Shown: positions 36,561-44,227, counted from the first letter of the stretch. The stretch: 47,154 nucleotides of DNA from Anaerolineae bacterium (GCA_020851855.1 JADZBY010000457.1:1-47154); one strand, 5' to 3'. The notes: a model not told the origin generated them from the sequence alone. Translations and numbers: made by a program.

Positions 36561-38219
36561 CTAGGCGACGTGCTCCAGCAACCAGGCCAGGCCGTCTGTA
36601 CGCCTAATTTGTGCGGATTGCTCACCGGGGGCATGATTGGCGTAGTGCTCCGAGCGCGCAGCGTCAGTGATGGAACGGCAGGCGAAGGCCAGTTCGCCGA
36701 ATGCCTGCCGCGCCCATTCCCGTAAGCTGATGCGCGTAATTTCCCCCTTCTCGTCAAACTCCACCCGCTCAAACAGCTTATGGATGGCGCGTTTGCGATT
36801 CTCCGGCGTCATCAGCATGATCGCGCTGCCCAGGTCAGACAGCGTGCTCATGATGCGCTCCACGTCACCCTCTTTGGTCAGCTCGGCCCGCGCGGACTTC
36901 AGCGCGCGATCCAGCTCCGTGTAGCGCTCGTTGTAGTGAGTGCGTTGGATCTGCCCGTCGAGCAGTAAATCAACCAACGACTGCATTCGCTTATCCAGTT
37001 CAGCAATCTCCTCCCTGGCTGCCTGCTGGCGTGCGCTGCCTACACGCTCGGCCACGCAGGCACGAATGGCTGCGCGCAGCTCAGGCGGGAACGCAATGCC
37101 ACCCAGGTGTTCGATCAGATCGGCGTCGGCCTTTTCCGCATCGATCCACACGCCGGCGCGGCGCGTGCAGTAGAAGAATCCGAAGGCGCGCGAGTCGCCA
37201 CGCAGGCGCTGCGCGCCGAAGTAGGCGATGGGCGTAAGTAGGAAGGTGTACGCCAGCGATTTGCGCCCGGCCATCTGATTCTTGAATCGTCGCTCGATCA
37301 CGCTGCTGGCCAGCTCCTCGGTGATCAGCGGGTTAATCGCGGGTGAAACTTCAGCCTTCATGTGGCGCGCGTAGCGCTCCAGGTATGTGCCTTCGCCCTC
37401 CAGCTCAATACGCGCCTCCTTCGCCTTCCAGCGATGCGTGATGATGTGCCCGGCGTAGAACAGCACGTTACCCACGACCGCGCGCACCCCTTCGCGCGTC
37501 CAGCGCTTGGGTTGCTTGTGCCGGTCCACATGGCGGTACTGGTGGTCGTTGAGGATCTGCGCCACGGCCTCATAGCTCAGGCCTGATGCGTACCAGGTGA
37601 GCAGCGTGCGCGCCGTCTCAGCAGGCGAAGGGGAGTTGCCGATCTTCGCGTCGTTGGGCACCAGGCGTGCCTGCCTGCCCTTTCCGGTGCGCGCGTAGCC
37701 GAACGGCCACATGCCCCACGGAATCTTCAACTCGGTGCGAAACTCGCGCGCCGTGCTCGTCATGGCATCGCTCGTTTTGTCGCTCCAGTACTGCGCGAAT
37801 GTGGCGCGCATGTTGATTTCGGCAATGGAATCCGCCGTGAAGCCGCTGCGGTTCGTGTCGATGCCGTCGTAGCAGGTAATCAGGCGCTTGCCGTACTGTT
37901 TGCAGATCTCGATCAGTTCGGCGATCTCGCCCACGCTGCGCGCCGCGCGGTCCAACACGTAGATGATGAGAAACTTGCTCTCCGATGACTTCAGGTATGC
38001 CTTGAGCCTCACCCAGTCGGGGCGGTTCTTGGTGGTGCGCCCGCTGCGGTGCCCGCCCAGATCGCGGAACATGCGGATGCCGGTGGCCGCGATTTCCGCG
38101 CCTTTATCGCGGATGCCGCGCTCTTGCAACTCCGGGCTTATCGTCTCGTGCTCGCGGCCTTTTCGAATGACGGAGCGGCGAATGTACCCGGCTCCTTCGT
38201 AATCGTGACGTTCTGACAT
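36561..38219 (-). CDS. int: Large serine recombinase (integrase)
   Basis: 552 aa. Resolvase catalytic domain at the N terminus with GYIRRSVIRK (nucleophile Ser16), FRDLGGHRSGRT, and YVLDRAARSVGE (the DRxxRS motif at 90-95); recombinase domain near 165-280 with WGMWPFGYAR and the TARTLLTWYASGLSYEAVAQ block; then the zinc-ribbon region and a coiled coil (EEIAELDKRMQSLVDLLLDG). In the zinc-ribbon region the usual cysteines are mostly missing (only YCTRRAG is seen), so zinc binding may be lost. ATG 38219 with GGAGGC is chosen over an upstream start. It integrates the phage at attB without host factors. It is the last gene of the leftward arm. Confidence 0.92.
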   Translation of the reverse strand: MSERHDYEGAGYIRRSVIRKGREHETISPELQERGIRDKGAEIAATGIRMFRDLGGHRSGRTTKNRPDWVRLKAYLKSSESKFLIIYVLDRAARSVGEIAELIEICKQYGKRLITCYDGIDTNRSGFTADSIAEINMRATFAQYWSDKTSDAMTSTAREFRTELKIPWGMWPFGYARTGKGRQARLVPNDAKIGNSPSPAETARTLLTWYASGLSYEAVAQILNDHQYRHVDRHKQPKRWTREGVRAVVGNVLFYAGHIITHRWKAKEARIELEGEGTYLERYARHMKAEVSPAINPLITEELASSVIERRFKNQMAGRKSLAYTFLLTPIAYFGAQRLRGDSRAFGFFYCTRRAGVWIDAEKADADLIEHLGGIAFPPELRAAIRACVAERVGSARQQAAREEIAELDKRMQSLVDLLLDGQIQRTHYNERYTELDRALKSARAELTKEGDVERIMSTLSDLGSAIMLMTPENRKRAIHKLFERVEFDEKGEITRISLREWARQAFGELAFACRSITDAARSEHYANHAPGEQSAQIRRTDGLAWLLEHVA

Positions 38220-38314
38220 AGTGCCTCCGCAATGAGTTCGCAGAATGTGATGCAGTCGGGGTGTTCGTACCATTGTAAGGGCGCGACGATCACGCGCGCC
38301 AGGTTGTCTGCCAT
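38138..38314 (-). CDS. Hypothetical 58-aa protein overlapping integrase
   Basis: MADNLARVIVAPLQWYEHPD to FEKAASTRR, overlapping the first 82 bases of int in another frame. The ATG lies one base after the preceding stop, with GGAG upstream. Two cysteines and aromatic residues suggest a small folded domain. Given the genomic place a recombination directionality factor is conceivable, but nothing in the sequence shows this. Confidence 0.45.
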   Translation of the reverse strand: MADNLARVIVAPLQWYEHPDCITFCELIAEALCQNVTITKEPGTFAAPSFEKAASTRR

Positions 38315-38315
38315 G

Positions 38316-38714
38316 TTATTCACTCCATATCCATAACCCGTTCTCTTTCGTGATATCGCCTTGCTGAGCCAGGCGCTTGATCGCGCGCCAGTGCAGATCA
38401 TTCGACTGGCGCGCGTGCGGGCATTCGTCCATAAATCGGCGGCGCTCAAGTACGCGGTGATCCTTCATCCACTGAACGGCGAGGTCGGTGCGCGAAGGCA
38501 GCCTGGGATATTTAGAGCCGTCCTTCAATGGGAAGCACAAGACGACCTGCCCGCCGGGCACATGGGTCACATACGGCTCTTCCACGTTCCTGCCCTTGTA
38601 TTCAGCAATAAGGGCAGTGATGAGCGGGTGAGGCGCGTTGCCCGGCGGGCAAGTGCCGTTTTGATTCGTCCGTCCGTCCGTCCGTCCTGTCCTGTCCGTT
38701 GAAATGGTGGTCAT
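38316..38714 (-). CDS. Hypothetical 132-aa protein with repeat-containing 5' end
   Basis: Codons 6-16 are formed by GGAC tetranucleotide repeats (STDRTGRTDGRTNQ). The centre has beta-like HVPGGQVVLCFPLKDGSKYP and the C-terminal 50 residues look like a small helical DNA-binding fold (LHWRAIKRLAQQGDITKENG, winged-helix-like). Coupled by ATGA to the upstream membrane gene. Function unknown; slippage in the repeats would switch it off. Confidence 0.55.
   Translation of the reverse strand: MTTISTDRTGRTDGRTNQNGTCPPGNAPHPLITALIAEYKGRNVEEPYVTHVPGGQVVLCFPLKDGSKYPRLPSRTDLAVQWMKDHRVLERRRFMDECPHARQSNDLHWRAIKRLAQQGDITKENGLWIWSE
38668..38697. repeat. Tetranucleotide repeat near a start codon
   Basis: Five GTCC units (38668-38687) and then two TGTCC units (38688-38697) on the plus strand lie 17 bases downstream of the start codon of the 132-aa gene (minus strand). 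Length change by slippage would shift its frame. Confidence 0.7.
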
Positions 38715-39436
38715 TGTTGCTCAGCCTGTGAGAGTAGGGCGGTAAGCTGTTCTTGCGTCACGCCCGCGCGCCACTGCCACCCGCGCCCCACCTTCTCAAG
38801 GGGCGGCGTGGGCATCATGGCAAAGAACCAGGCCGCACGAGTGTAGGCGTCATTGGCCCCTTGCCAGCGTTCATCTCGCGCCGGTTGCGGCCACATGGCG
38901 GCAAACCGATCCACATACTCGCGCTCGCATTCCACTGTCACGCGCTTGCCGTCATTGTCGAAATAGTCATAGCTGTACTTATCAGGTTCCGGCTCTGTCA
39001 GGAGCGCCTGTGCTGGAATGCGCGCGACGCGCCCTGTCCCACTCTGCCCGCCCTGGGCCTGCCCTCTGCCCAGCATGTACGCAGCCATTTGGCGTTGCTG
39101 ATCCTGCACGGCGTTGGCAAGTCCGAGAATGGCCGCCTGCATACTCTCGTTTCTACGATCCATGCCGTTCGCCACAGCATCGATGGTCTTGCGTGTGACC
39201 ATGAGGCTGGTGACGTTCGACAGCACCACGGCTCCGACCACACCGCCGATCAGCACCGTGCCGAGGATAGCAAGCACGCTGGTGTCCAGTCCCTTGATCC
39301 GCTCGATCACGAAATACAGGACACCGCCGGTAATCAGGCACATGAAGAGTAGCGTGAAGAACAGCCCGACCAGCGTGTTGGTGATGCCAGTCAGCCTGTG
39401 CTCCGTGCGCGTATGCGTTATCTGTGGTTCTGCCAT
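38711..39436 (-). CDS. Two-helix membrane protein with cytoplasmic domain, 241 aa
   Basis: Two membrane helices (about 17-45 LVGLFFTLLFMCLITGGVLY, and 53-76 VLAILGTVLIGGVVGAVVLS) are followed by a helical segment with MDRRNESMQAAILGLANAVQ and a soluble C-terminal domain (YSYDYFDNDGKRVTVECERE, RAAWFFAMMPTPPLEKVGRG). The end resembles a small winged-helix-like module found in phage proteins, but I cannot verify this. One of four adjacent membrane or lipoprotein genes at 38711-41097. Confidence 0.6.
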   Translation of the reverse strand: MAEPQITHTRTEHRLTGITNTLVGLFFTLLFMCLITGGVLYFVIERIKGLDTSVLAILGTVLIGGVVGAVVLSNVTSLMVTRKTIDAVANGMDRRNESMQAAILGLANAVQDQQRQMAAYMLGRGQAQGGQSGTGRVARIPAQALLTEPEPDKYSYDYFDNDGKRVTVECEREYVDRFAAMWPQPARDERWQGANDAYTRAAWFFAMMPTPPLEKVGRGWQWRAGVTQEQLTALLSQAEQQ

Positions 39437-39939
39437 TCGATAGCCCTCGCAATCAACGGTATCCAGAAGCGAACCGTCACAATCAATAGACCCACAATGC
39501 CGACACCTGCAAGGATCAGCGGCAGTGGACTGGCGCCGGCGCCATTGCTACCTGGTGCATTCGTGCTCGCTATAGGCGCCGGCGTCTGTGTGGCTGTCGT
39601 CTGTGTCGCAGTGGTTTCGGCGGTCGTCGGCTCAGGGGTCGGCGTCGCAGTAGCGGCTATGGTCGCCGTGGGCATCGGTGTCGCAGTAGCGGTTGGCTCA
39701 GGCGTTGCAGTCTGTGTCGCAGTTGCAGTTGGCTCAGGTGTTGGCGTAGGCGGCGGCGCGATGGAAGTCAGGTAATCCGCCCGTGCGGCGGTCTCACGGG
39801 CGCGCGCCTGCTCACCCAACATGCGATTCGTTCCCGCGTTGGCCGTGTCGCGTGTGGACTGCGCAAAATACTCTACGCTTGACGCGCTGCCACAGGCTGA
39901 GAGTAGAACAAGTGTGAGTGTCACCATGAGGAGTCGCAT
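39418..39939 (-). CDS. Lipoprotein with Pro/Thr stalk and C-terminal membrane helix, 173 aa
   Basis: The signal sequence MRLLMVTLTLVLLSAC ends in a lipobox (LLSAC-G), so the mature protein would be lipidated at Cys16. A helical segment, a long Pro/Thr/Ala stalk of degenerate TATPTPEP units (about 60-125), and a C-terminal membrane helix (PLPLILAGVGIVGLLIVTVR) follow. Being anchored at both ends is unusual. The product would sit outside the cell membrane, compatible with exclusion of superinfecting phage or a lysogen surface change; this is inference. Confidence 0.68.
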   Translation of the reverse strand: MRLLMVTLTLVLLSACGSASSVEYFAQSTRDTANAGTNRMLGEQARARETAARADYLTSIAPPPTPTPEPTATATQTATPEPTATATPMPTATIAATATPTPEPTTAETTATQTTATQTPAPIASTNAPGSNGAGASPLPLILAGVGIVGLLIVTVRFWIPLIARAIEWQNHR

Positions 39940-39952
39940 GTGTGCATTATCT

Positions 39953-40717
39953 TCATCGCACCCTATTGTTATCGCACCCGGTATGCGCCAACGTTAAATC
40001 GCCATGTACGCGCAACACAACATGCGTGCCGGACTGCGACAGGGTCAGATGGGCAGCGCGTGGGAACAGCTTGCACAGAATGGCGTGTTTGGCTTTTACG
40101 TCTCTGATCTTCACGCCCGGTTGCAGGCATAGAACAAACCCTGCCCCCCCCTGCGCATAAGTGCCGCCCTGGACCGTAACGATCTTGCCACAGGCGTTGA
40201 CAACCTGCTCCACGATCCGGCCTAGTTCAGACATGGAGGACTGCGTTACTGCCTCTAGCTGCACGCCCATCTCGTGTCCCTCGTCGCGCCAACGTTGCCC
40301 ATGCGCCGGAACTACCGGAGCTACCGGAGCATCCAACACGGCGCGGGCATACACATCTGCTACCCGTTGGGCATTCTCGAAGGTTAGCCCTTGCTGCATG
40401 GCTTTACTCAGGATCACATCGCGCGATGTGCCAGGTTGGACAGTGACGCGAAAGTCGTTCAGGTTAATGATGATGGGCGCGGGCAGCGGCGGTGGCTGTA
40501 CGGGCTGGCTTACTCTCGCAAGCGCCGCTGTAATATCGCCCCGGTGCGTCAATACCCAGGTGATGATCGTCGCGCACGGCGCGGCAACCAGAATACCGAT
40601 CACCGTGCCCGATAGCAGCGAGACGGTGCGCGGATCGATGCGTGAGCCGACGACAAACGCAATGACCGCGGCGAAGATGATGATGGCGACCGAGGTAACG
40701 CGCAAGACTTTATCCAT
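39953..40717 (-). CDS. Two-helix membrane protein, 254 aa
   Basis: Two N-terminal membrane helices (about 5-25 and 32-58: VTSVAIIIFAAVIAFVVG; LLSGTVIGILVAAPCATIIT), a Pro-rich link, then a soluble domain of about 170 residues with IIINLNDFRVTVQPGTSRDV and a C-terminal part rich in beta strands and Cys (VNACGKIVTVQGGTYAQGG, HAILCKLFPRAAHLTLSQSG). Ribosome site AGGAGGG overlaps the end of the preceding gene. Not recognised. Confidence 0.62.
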   Translation of the reverse strand: MDKVLRVTSVAIIIFAAVIAFVVGSRIDPRTVSLLSGTVIGILVAAPCATIITWVLTHRGDITAALARVSQPVQPPPLPAPIIINLNDFRVTVQPGTSRDVILSKAMQQGLTFENAQRVADVYARAVLDAPVAPVVPAHGQRWRDEGHEMGVQLEAVTQSSMSELGRIVEQVVNACGKIVTVQGGTYAQGGAGFVLCLQPGVKIRDVKAKHAILCKLFPRAAHLTLSQSGTHVVLRVHGDLTLAHTGCDNNRVR

Positions 40718-40728
40718 TACCCACCCTC

Positions 40729-41097
40729 CTACTTCAACAGGCTAAGGAACCACGTCACCGGCCCGTGTCCCCACCCTACGAAATACTCAACGGTCAACCC
40801 GACGATGCCAAGCAGGGTAAAAATCCATATCGGCTTCCAGAACTCGTATCGATCTTTTGTCATGTACGGCGTGCGGCCTTGCAAAGCGATAACGAGGCGC
40901 AACACGAGCATGAACAGTAGAAACGCGCCGATGACCACAGCTACCAGCACATCACCGGACATGAGCGCGGCTACCGCGCCGCCGCCTAACAGGAGCACGA
41001 CCACAAGCAGAAACGTGACTGTGAGCGGCGTTTCCTGCCGCACGATCTCTTGGCCGCTGTTCTGGTCTACGATGATGGTTCGGGTTCGCTTGCTCAT
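40729..41097 (-). CDS. Small polytopic membrane protein, 122 aa
   Basis: Start ATG 41097 with GGAGGG. About three membrane helices (TVTFLLVVVLLLGGGAVAAL, VLVAVVIGAFLLFMLVLRLV, FWKPIWIFTLLGIVGLTVEY) after a short polar N terminus with IIVDQNSGQEIVR. First of the membrane block and coupled to the 30-aa gene. No family recognised. Confidence 0.62.
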   Translation of the reverse strand: MSKRTRTIIVDQNSGQEIVRQETPLTVTFLLVVVLLLGGGAVAALMSGDVLVAVVIGAFLLFMLVLRLVIALQGRTPYMTKDRYEFWKPIWIFTLLGIVGLTVEYFVGWGHGPVTWFLSLLK

Positions 41098-41186
41098 GCC
41101 ACCCTCCTCAAACTGACATGCCACACCCGCACGCCAGTGACTCGCGCTGTCATTGCGCCGCGCGTCAGCCATTCCACGATTGCCAT
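41094..41186 (-). CDS. Putative 30-aa leader-like peptide
   Basis: MAIVEWLTRGAMTARVTGVR and ten more residues; TAATG overlap with the preceding stop and ATGA overlap with the following start. No Shine-Dalgarno of its own is obvious, so it would be translated by re-initiation. It may only serve to couple its neighbours. Confidence 0.35.
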   Translation of the reverse strand: MAIVEWLTRGAMTARVTGVRVWHVSLRRVA

Positions 41187-41599
41187 TACGCGGCCCTCGC
41201 AGTTCTGTAAGTAGTGCGCCAACTCCCGCGCACTTCTGGCAGATCAACCGGCCTGTTGTCGCCAGTCAACCACGCCCTCCCGTCATAGCCCTTAATCTGA
41301 GATAAGACGTTGAGTTGTTCTAGCGACAAGCGAAACCACTCGCCGCGAACGCGCTGCATTTCGAAATGGTCGTGCAGCACCTTCTCTGCAATGTCCATGT
41401 AGCGCGTCTCAATCACGGCATGTACGATCAATGGGAACGGTGACATGACATCGAATATATGCGCGCGTTCCTCGTAGTTCTCCGTCTTCCCTATTTTGTA
41501 GAAGCCGGGGTACGTCTCAAACACATAGACGCATCCGAAGTTGTTGCCATTAAAACTGTCGGGGTATCTCAGCCCTGATCCGCGCCGCTCTCGCTTCAT
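41186..41599 (-). CDS. T5orf172/MUG113-type GIY-YIG-like nuclease, 137 aa
   Basis: The central domain GCVYVFETYPGFYKIGKTEN, RAHIFDVMSPFPLIVHAVIE, DIAEKVLHDHFEMQRVRGEW is the T5orf172 (MUG113) fold, a GIY-YIG superfamily branch with YVF in place of GIY and YKIG in place of YIG, and the conserved Glu in AEKVLHDHF. Likely a structure-specific or homing-type nuclease. ATG 41599 with GGAGGA, overlapping the previous stop (ATGA). Confidence 0.85.
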   Translation of the reverse strand: MKRERRGSGLRYPDSFNGNNFGCVYVFETYPGFYKIGKTENYEERAHIFDVMSPFPLIVHAVIETRYMDIAEKVLHDHFEMQRVRGEWFRLSLEQLNVLSQIKGYDGRAWLTGDNRPVDLPEVRGSWRTTYRTARAA

Positions 41600-42063
41600 C
41601 GTGTCCTCCACAGTTCGATCTTCCACGGCACGCGCACGTGCTTGACGCGCGCCACGTATGTCCCGCCGCTGATATGAATCACCAGCGCCACAATCAACTT
41701 GTGAAACCATTCGACTATGGGCTTAGGCATCCATTGACGCTTCCAGTACCCGCGCGGTAATGGCTTGCGGTTACGCCTGCATCTCTCAGCGCGCTCCCAG
41801 TGTGATAGCGTCGCCTTGCTATACATGCGCCCGCCTGCTTCGTAAATCCAGCGCCGCATGTCGGCCCCTGAAAGTGAAAGGATTTGGCGCAGTTTCAGAG
41901 GCCCAGCTACGTTTTTGAGCTTTTTGACCAATCCCAACCTGTTCCCAACCCGTTCCCAACGGGCTGTGACCCATTCAGGGAGGACTAAAGACAGCCCCCG
42001 CCGTAGAACGAGCGCGCCACTTTGCGCCGAATATGGAACGATTGTTCTATCAGCTTCGATCAT
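41596..42063 (-). CDS. Basic protein with HTH-like centre, 155 aa
   Basis: Highly basic. The segment LKLRQILSLSGADMRRWIYE followed by GRMYSKATLSHWERAERCRR is similar to the recognition part of XRE-type HTH proteins (the KATLSHWERG-like turn), so a Cro- or excision-like DNA-binding protein is possible. The C-terminal part has one hydrophobic stretch (HKLIVALVIHISGG). Three 11-bp repeats lie within the gene at 41933-41961. Confidence 0.5.
   Translation of the reverse strand: MIEADRTIVPYSAQSGALVLRRGLSLVLPEWVTARWERVGNRLGLVKKLKNVAGPLKLRQILSLSGADMRRWIYEAGGRMYSKATLSHWERAERCRRNRKPLPRGYWKRQWMPKPIVEWFHKLIVALVIHISGGTYVARVKHVRVPWKIELWRTR
41933..41961. repeat. Three 11-bp repeats
   Basis: CCCAACCTGTT, CCCAACCCGTT and CCCAACGGGCT follow each other directly from 41933 with a period of 11 bp. 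Eleven is not a multiple of three, so the repeat is not a protein repeat. One-turn phasing is typical of protein-binding arrays. Confidence 0.6.
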
Positions 42064-42080
42064 TTGTCACTCCCCGGCCT

Positions 42081-42554
42081 TTACTCTTGCGATGCTCGCT
42101 CGATACCGCCTTCCTTTATCAGGTCGGCCTCGTAGTCAAACTCTTCATCGTCTTCGTCATCCTCTTCATTCTCTTCGATGTAATCGCCGTCGCCGTGTTC
42201 GTCCATCTCGTAATCCAGCTCAGCGCCTTCCTCAATCGTCCCGGCTGGCACATTGCCTTCACCTCTTGGCTTTGCTTCCGGCAACAGGAACGTGGACACC
42301 GGGCGCGGCATGATGCGCTGTAGCGCCATGCGCGCCTCTTGCTCACCCACGGGCGTCAAGGAGTACATTGCGCCGTTGCCGTAGAACTTTGTGAAGGCCG
42401 GTCGACCATTCACCGCCGGCACGTCCACGCGCAGGAATGAACAGCCGCCGATGGTGGCTTCGGTGACTAGCCCGGCGATTTGCGTATGACCGAAGAGTTC
42501 CACAATCGCCCACGTTTCAAATTTCTCCGTCTGTGTATTCTGTGTGTTGCTCAC
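42081..42554 (-). CDS. Conserved-looking phage protein with acidic tail, 157 aa
   Basis: GTG start at 42554 behind GAGAGGA. The N-terminal 85 residues (ETWAIVELFGHTQIAGLVTE, GGCSFLRVDVPAV, FTKFYGNGAMYSLTPVGEQE) belong to a type of protein that I have seen in many phages and prophages, of unknown function, with a WxIVELxGHxxIAG start. The C-terminal 40 residues are almost only Asp and Glu with a few Tyr, a DNA-mimic-like tail. Possibly a partner of a DNA-binding protein. Confidence 0.65.
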   Translation of the reverse strand: MSNTQNTQTEKFETWAIVELFGHTQIAGLVTEATIGGCSFLRVDVPAVNGRPAFTKFYGNGAMYSLTPVGEQEARMALQRIMPRPVSTFLLPEAKPRGEGNVPAGTIEEGAELDYEMDEHGDGDYIEENEEDDEDDEEFDYEADLIKEGGIERASQE

Positions 42555-42572
42555 AATCCTCTCTCCATCCCA

Positions 42573-42600
42573 GCCCGCCGCCGTATATGCAGCGGCGGGC
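42573..42600. other. Strong hairpin in the 148-base spacer
   Basis: GCCCGCCGC (42573-42581) pairs with GCGGCGGGC (42592-42600) around a 10-base loop, 19 bases upstream of the GTG start of the 157-aa gene. No T-run on either side. The rest of the spacer (42601-42702) shows no convincing gene. It may act as a processing site, attenuator or operator. Confidence 0.6.
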
Positions 42601-42702
42601 ATTGCGTTTACTACGAGTCGGTTGGTTTGACTTATTCGCTATGCCACTCTCGATGCGCTCTGTCGTTCGCCTTACGGCTGGTTGACTCCGTACCAGCAAA
42701 GC

Positions 42703-42957
42703 TCACGTAGGTGTCACCTCCTGTGAATACTCCTTGATCGCCCTGCCAATGAAGCGCGGGCGCGAGGGCACTCTCACGTTGTTGTCGCTGGCCCGCAGGT
42801 ACATCTTCGATGCCCACTTTTCAGCGCGGTCAAATTGTCGGTTTGTCCACCGGGCAATCACATCACACGGTATGTACACATCGACCAGCAACAACAGGTC
42901 GTGAACCACGTCGTTATCTCTATCCAGGCGCATGGGCTTGGTTTTTGATTTGCTCAT
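42703..42957 (-). CDS. Hypothetical basic protein, 84 aa
   Basis: ATG 42957 with AGGAGGTGA upstream is preferred over an in-frame start at 43068, because the intervening codons look like a shifted frame of the 29-aa gene. The product (MSKSKTKPMRLDRDNDVVHD, VYIPCDVIARWTNRQFDRAE, PSRPRFIGRAIKEYSQ) is helical and basic, with the look of a small DNA-binding protein. Not recognised. Confidence 0.6.
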   Translation of the reverse strand: MSKSKTKPMRLDRDNDVVHDLLLLVDVYIPCDVIARWTNRQFDRAEKWASKMYLRASDNNVRVPSRPRFIGRAIKEYSQEVTPT

Positions 42958-43043
42958 TCGTGTGTCACCTCCTGTTTGTGATCCGTAACCCACGCTCTCA
43001 GTTGTTTGTTCAGCACCGCGCGGCCTTTGTCGATGGCGCGCAT
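42954..43043 (-). CDS. Putative 29-aa peptide
   Basis: MRAIDKGRAVLNKQLRAWVT and nine more residues; good codon use; ATGA overlap with the following gene and the following Shine-Dalgarno lies in its last codons. Its own ribosome site is weak. Reported because the frame looks more coding than the alternative N-terminal extension of the downstream gene. Confidence 0.4.
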   Translation of the reverse strand: MRAIDKGRAVLNKQLRAWVTDHKQEVTHE

Positions 43044-43064
43044 CGCCGTTGATAAGTGTCGCGC

Positions 43065-43700
43065 TCATGCCCTCACCAGCCCACGCGCCAGCTTGATTGC
43101 TGTCGTCTTATTGCGGAACTGCGGTTCGACCCACGTCAGCCCCAGCACCCCGAAGTAATCCCGCTCGGTCTTGCAATCAACACGCTCGTCACCGGCCCAC
43201 AGGTAGCCGTCACGCTGGCGCATGTTGCCGGGCATCAGGCCACCTAGCCTGCGGGGTGTCACCAGCAGGTGCGAGAACTCCGCATCGCCGGTGCGAATCG
43301 CCAGGGTGTTGCCGAAGTTGCCACGATCGGCGATGAACAAATCGAGCGCGATATGCAATGCCGGAAGACGCTCGCGCGGCATGTTGACAACAAAGCGCTT
43401 ATAGCGATCGCCGTTGCGCTTCACATGTGGGTCAAATGCCAGCACGCCATTGGCGCGCATCCGCGAGAGCGTGTCTTCCAGCTTCAGCGCGTAGCGGTCT
43501 GCGGGTTCGTCGGGGAAGTCCACGCCAGCGAACAGGCCTGCCTGTGGCTCAGCCTCGTAGATGGGCAGGCAGACGATCTCGATATCCTTCACGTCTGCCT
43601 TCTGCCTGCGCACCGAGCCAGCGACGCTGATCTGCTCGCACGCCGGCGCGAGGCACACGATTAAACTACTCACAATCTCCTGTGCTTGCTGAAGGTTCAT
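43065..43700 (-). CDS. PolX-like nucleotidyltransferase, 211 aa
   Basis: DNA polymerase beta-type nucleotidyltransferase fold: a helical start, then the signature GSVRRQKADVKDIEIVCLP (GS at 28-29, metal ligands Asp39 and Glu41) and the third acidic position in LHIALDLFIA (Asp120). The middle Asp of the usual D-x-D is Glu here. It ends with a thumb-like part (YFGVLGLTWVEPQFRN). Much shorter than full PolX enzymes, as in several phages. It may fill gaps or add nucleotides in recombination or repair near the Bet protein. Coupled to its neighbours by overlaps. Confidence 0.78.
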   Translation of the reverse strand: MNLQQAQEIVSSLIVCLAPACEQISVAGSVRRQKADVKDIEIVCLPIYEAEPQAGLFAGVDFPDEPADRYALKLEDTLSRMRANGVLAFDPHVKRNGDRYKRFVVNMPRERLPALHIALDLFIADRGNFGNTLAIRTGDAEFSHLLVTPRRLGGLMPGNMRQRDGYLWAGDERVDCKTERDYFGVLGLTWVEPQFRNKTTAIKLARGLVRA

Positions 43701-44227
43701 TCCGACTCCTGCGCGAATAGCGCCGCAAATAACGGTAACCCGGATAGCTCAATTGGCACGCGATCACCACCCACGATGAAAATTTCGTCGCCTTGATAGA
43801 GGCGATACCGTCCATCCCTGAAACGAACGTCATTCAGGAAGTACAGATCGTTATCGAGTCTCCGGCTGGTGGGTTTGCCCACCCTGGCGCAGGTCAGGCT
43901 GGCGCTATCGTCAGCGTATATAAGAATCTTCCGAATGCGGTACGGCCCAGTGCCGTAGGACGTGCAAATTTTCGTGCCCTCGTTCAGGCCGTGCCACTCG
44001 GTGATCGTCGTCACTTGCTCACCTCTCTGCGTCCAACAAACACGATCAACTTGGCGTTGGGCTTCGTGTGGCCGCGTCCCCATGACGCTGTGTGTCGCCT
44101 TCGTCTTACCGCGCTTGCGGCGCTTGGTTTTGGCGACAATGGCCGACGCCTGTTTGAGCGTCTTGCCGCGCCCCAGCCACAGCGCCAGTTGGTCAGCCTG
44201 CCAGCGATATAGTTGATCGTCGCTCAT
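43697..44227 (-). CDS. Hypothetical 176-aa protein
   Basis: Coupled by ATGA overlaps to the helicase gene upstream and the nucleotidyltransferase gene downstream. Begins MSDDQLYRWQADQLALWLGR, has a very basic stretch (KTKRRKRGKTKATH) and a beta-rich centre (CTSYGTGPYRIRKILIYADD, DVRFRDGRYRLYQGDEIFIV). The place suggests a replication accessory role, for example a helicase loader or partner, but no family is recognised. Confidence 0.6.
   Translation of the reverse strand: MSDDQLYRWQADQLALWLGRGKTLKQASAIVAKTKRRKRGKTKATHSVMGTRPHEAQRQVDRVCWTQRGEQVTTITEWHGLNEGTKICTSYGTGPYRIRKILIYADDSASLTCARVGKPTSRRLDNDLYFLNDVRFRDGRYRLYQGDEIFIVGGDRVPIELSGLPLFAALFAQESE

Noticed and set aside
42632..42817. 61-residue minus-strand frame beginning MGIEDVPAG
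   Set aside because: It overlaps the better supported 84-aa gene in another frame and has no ribosome site.
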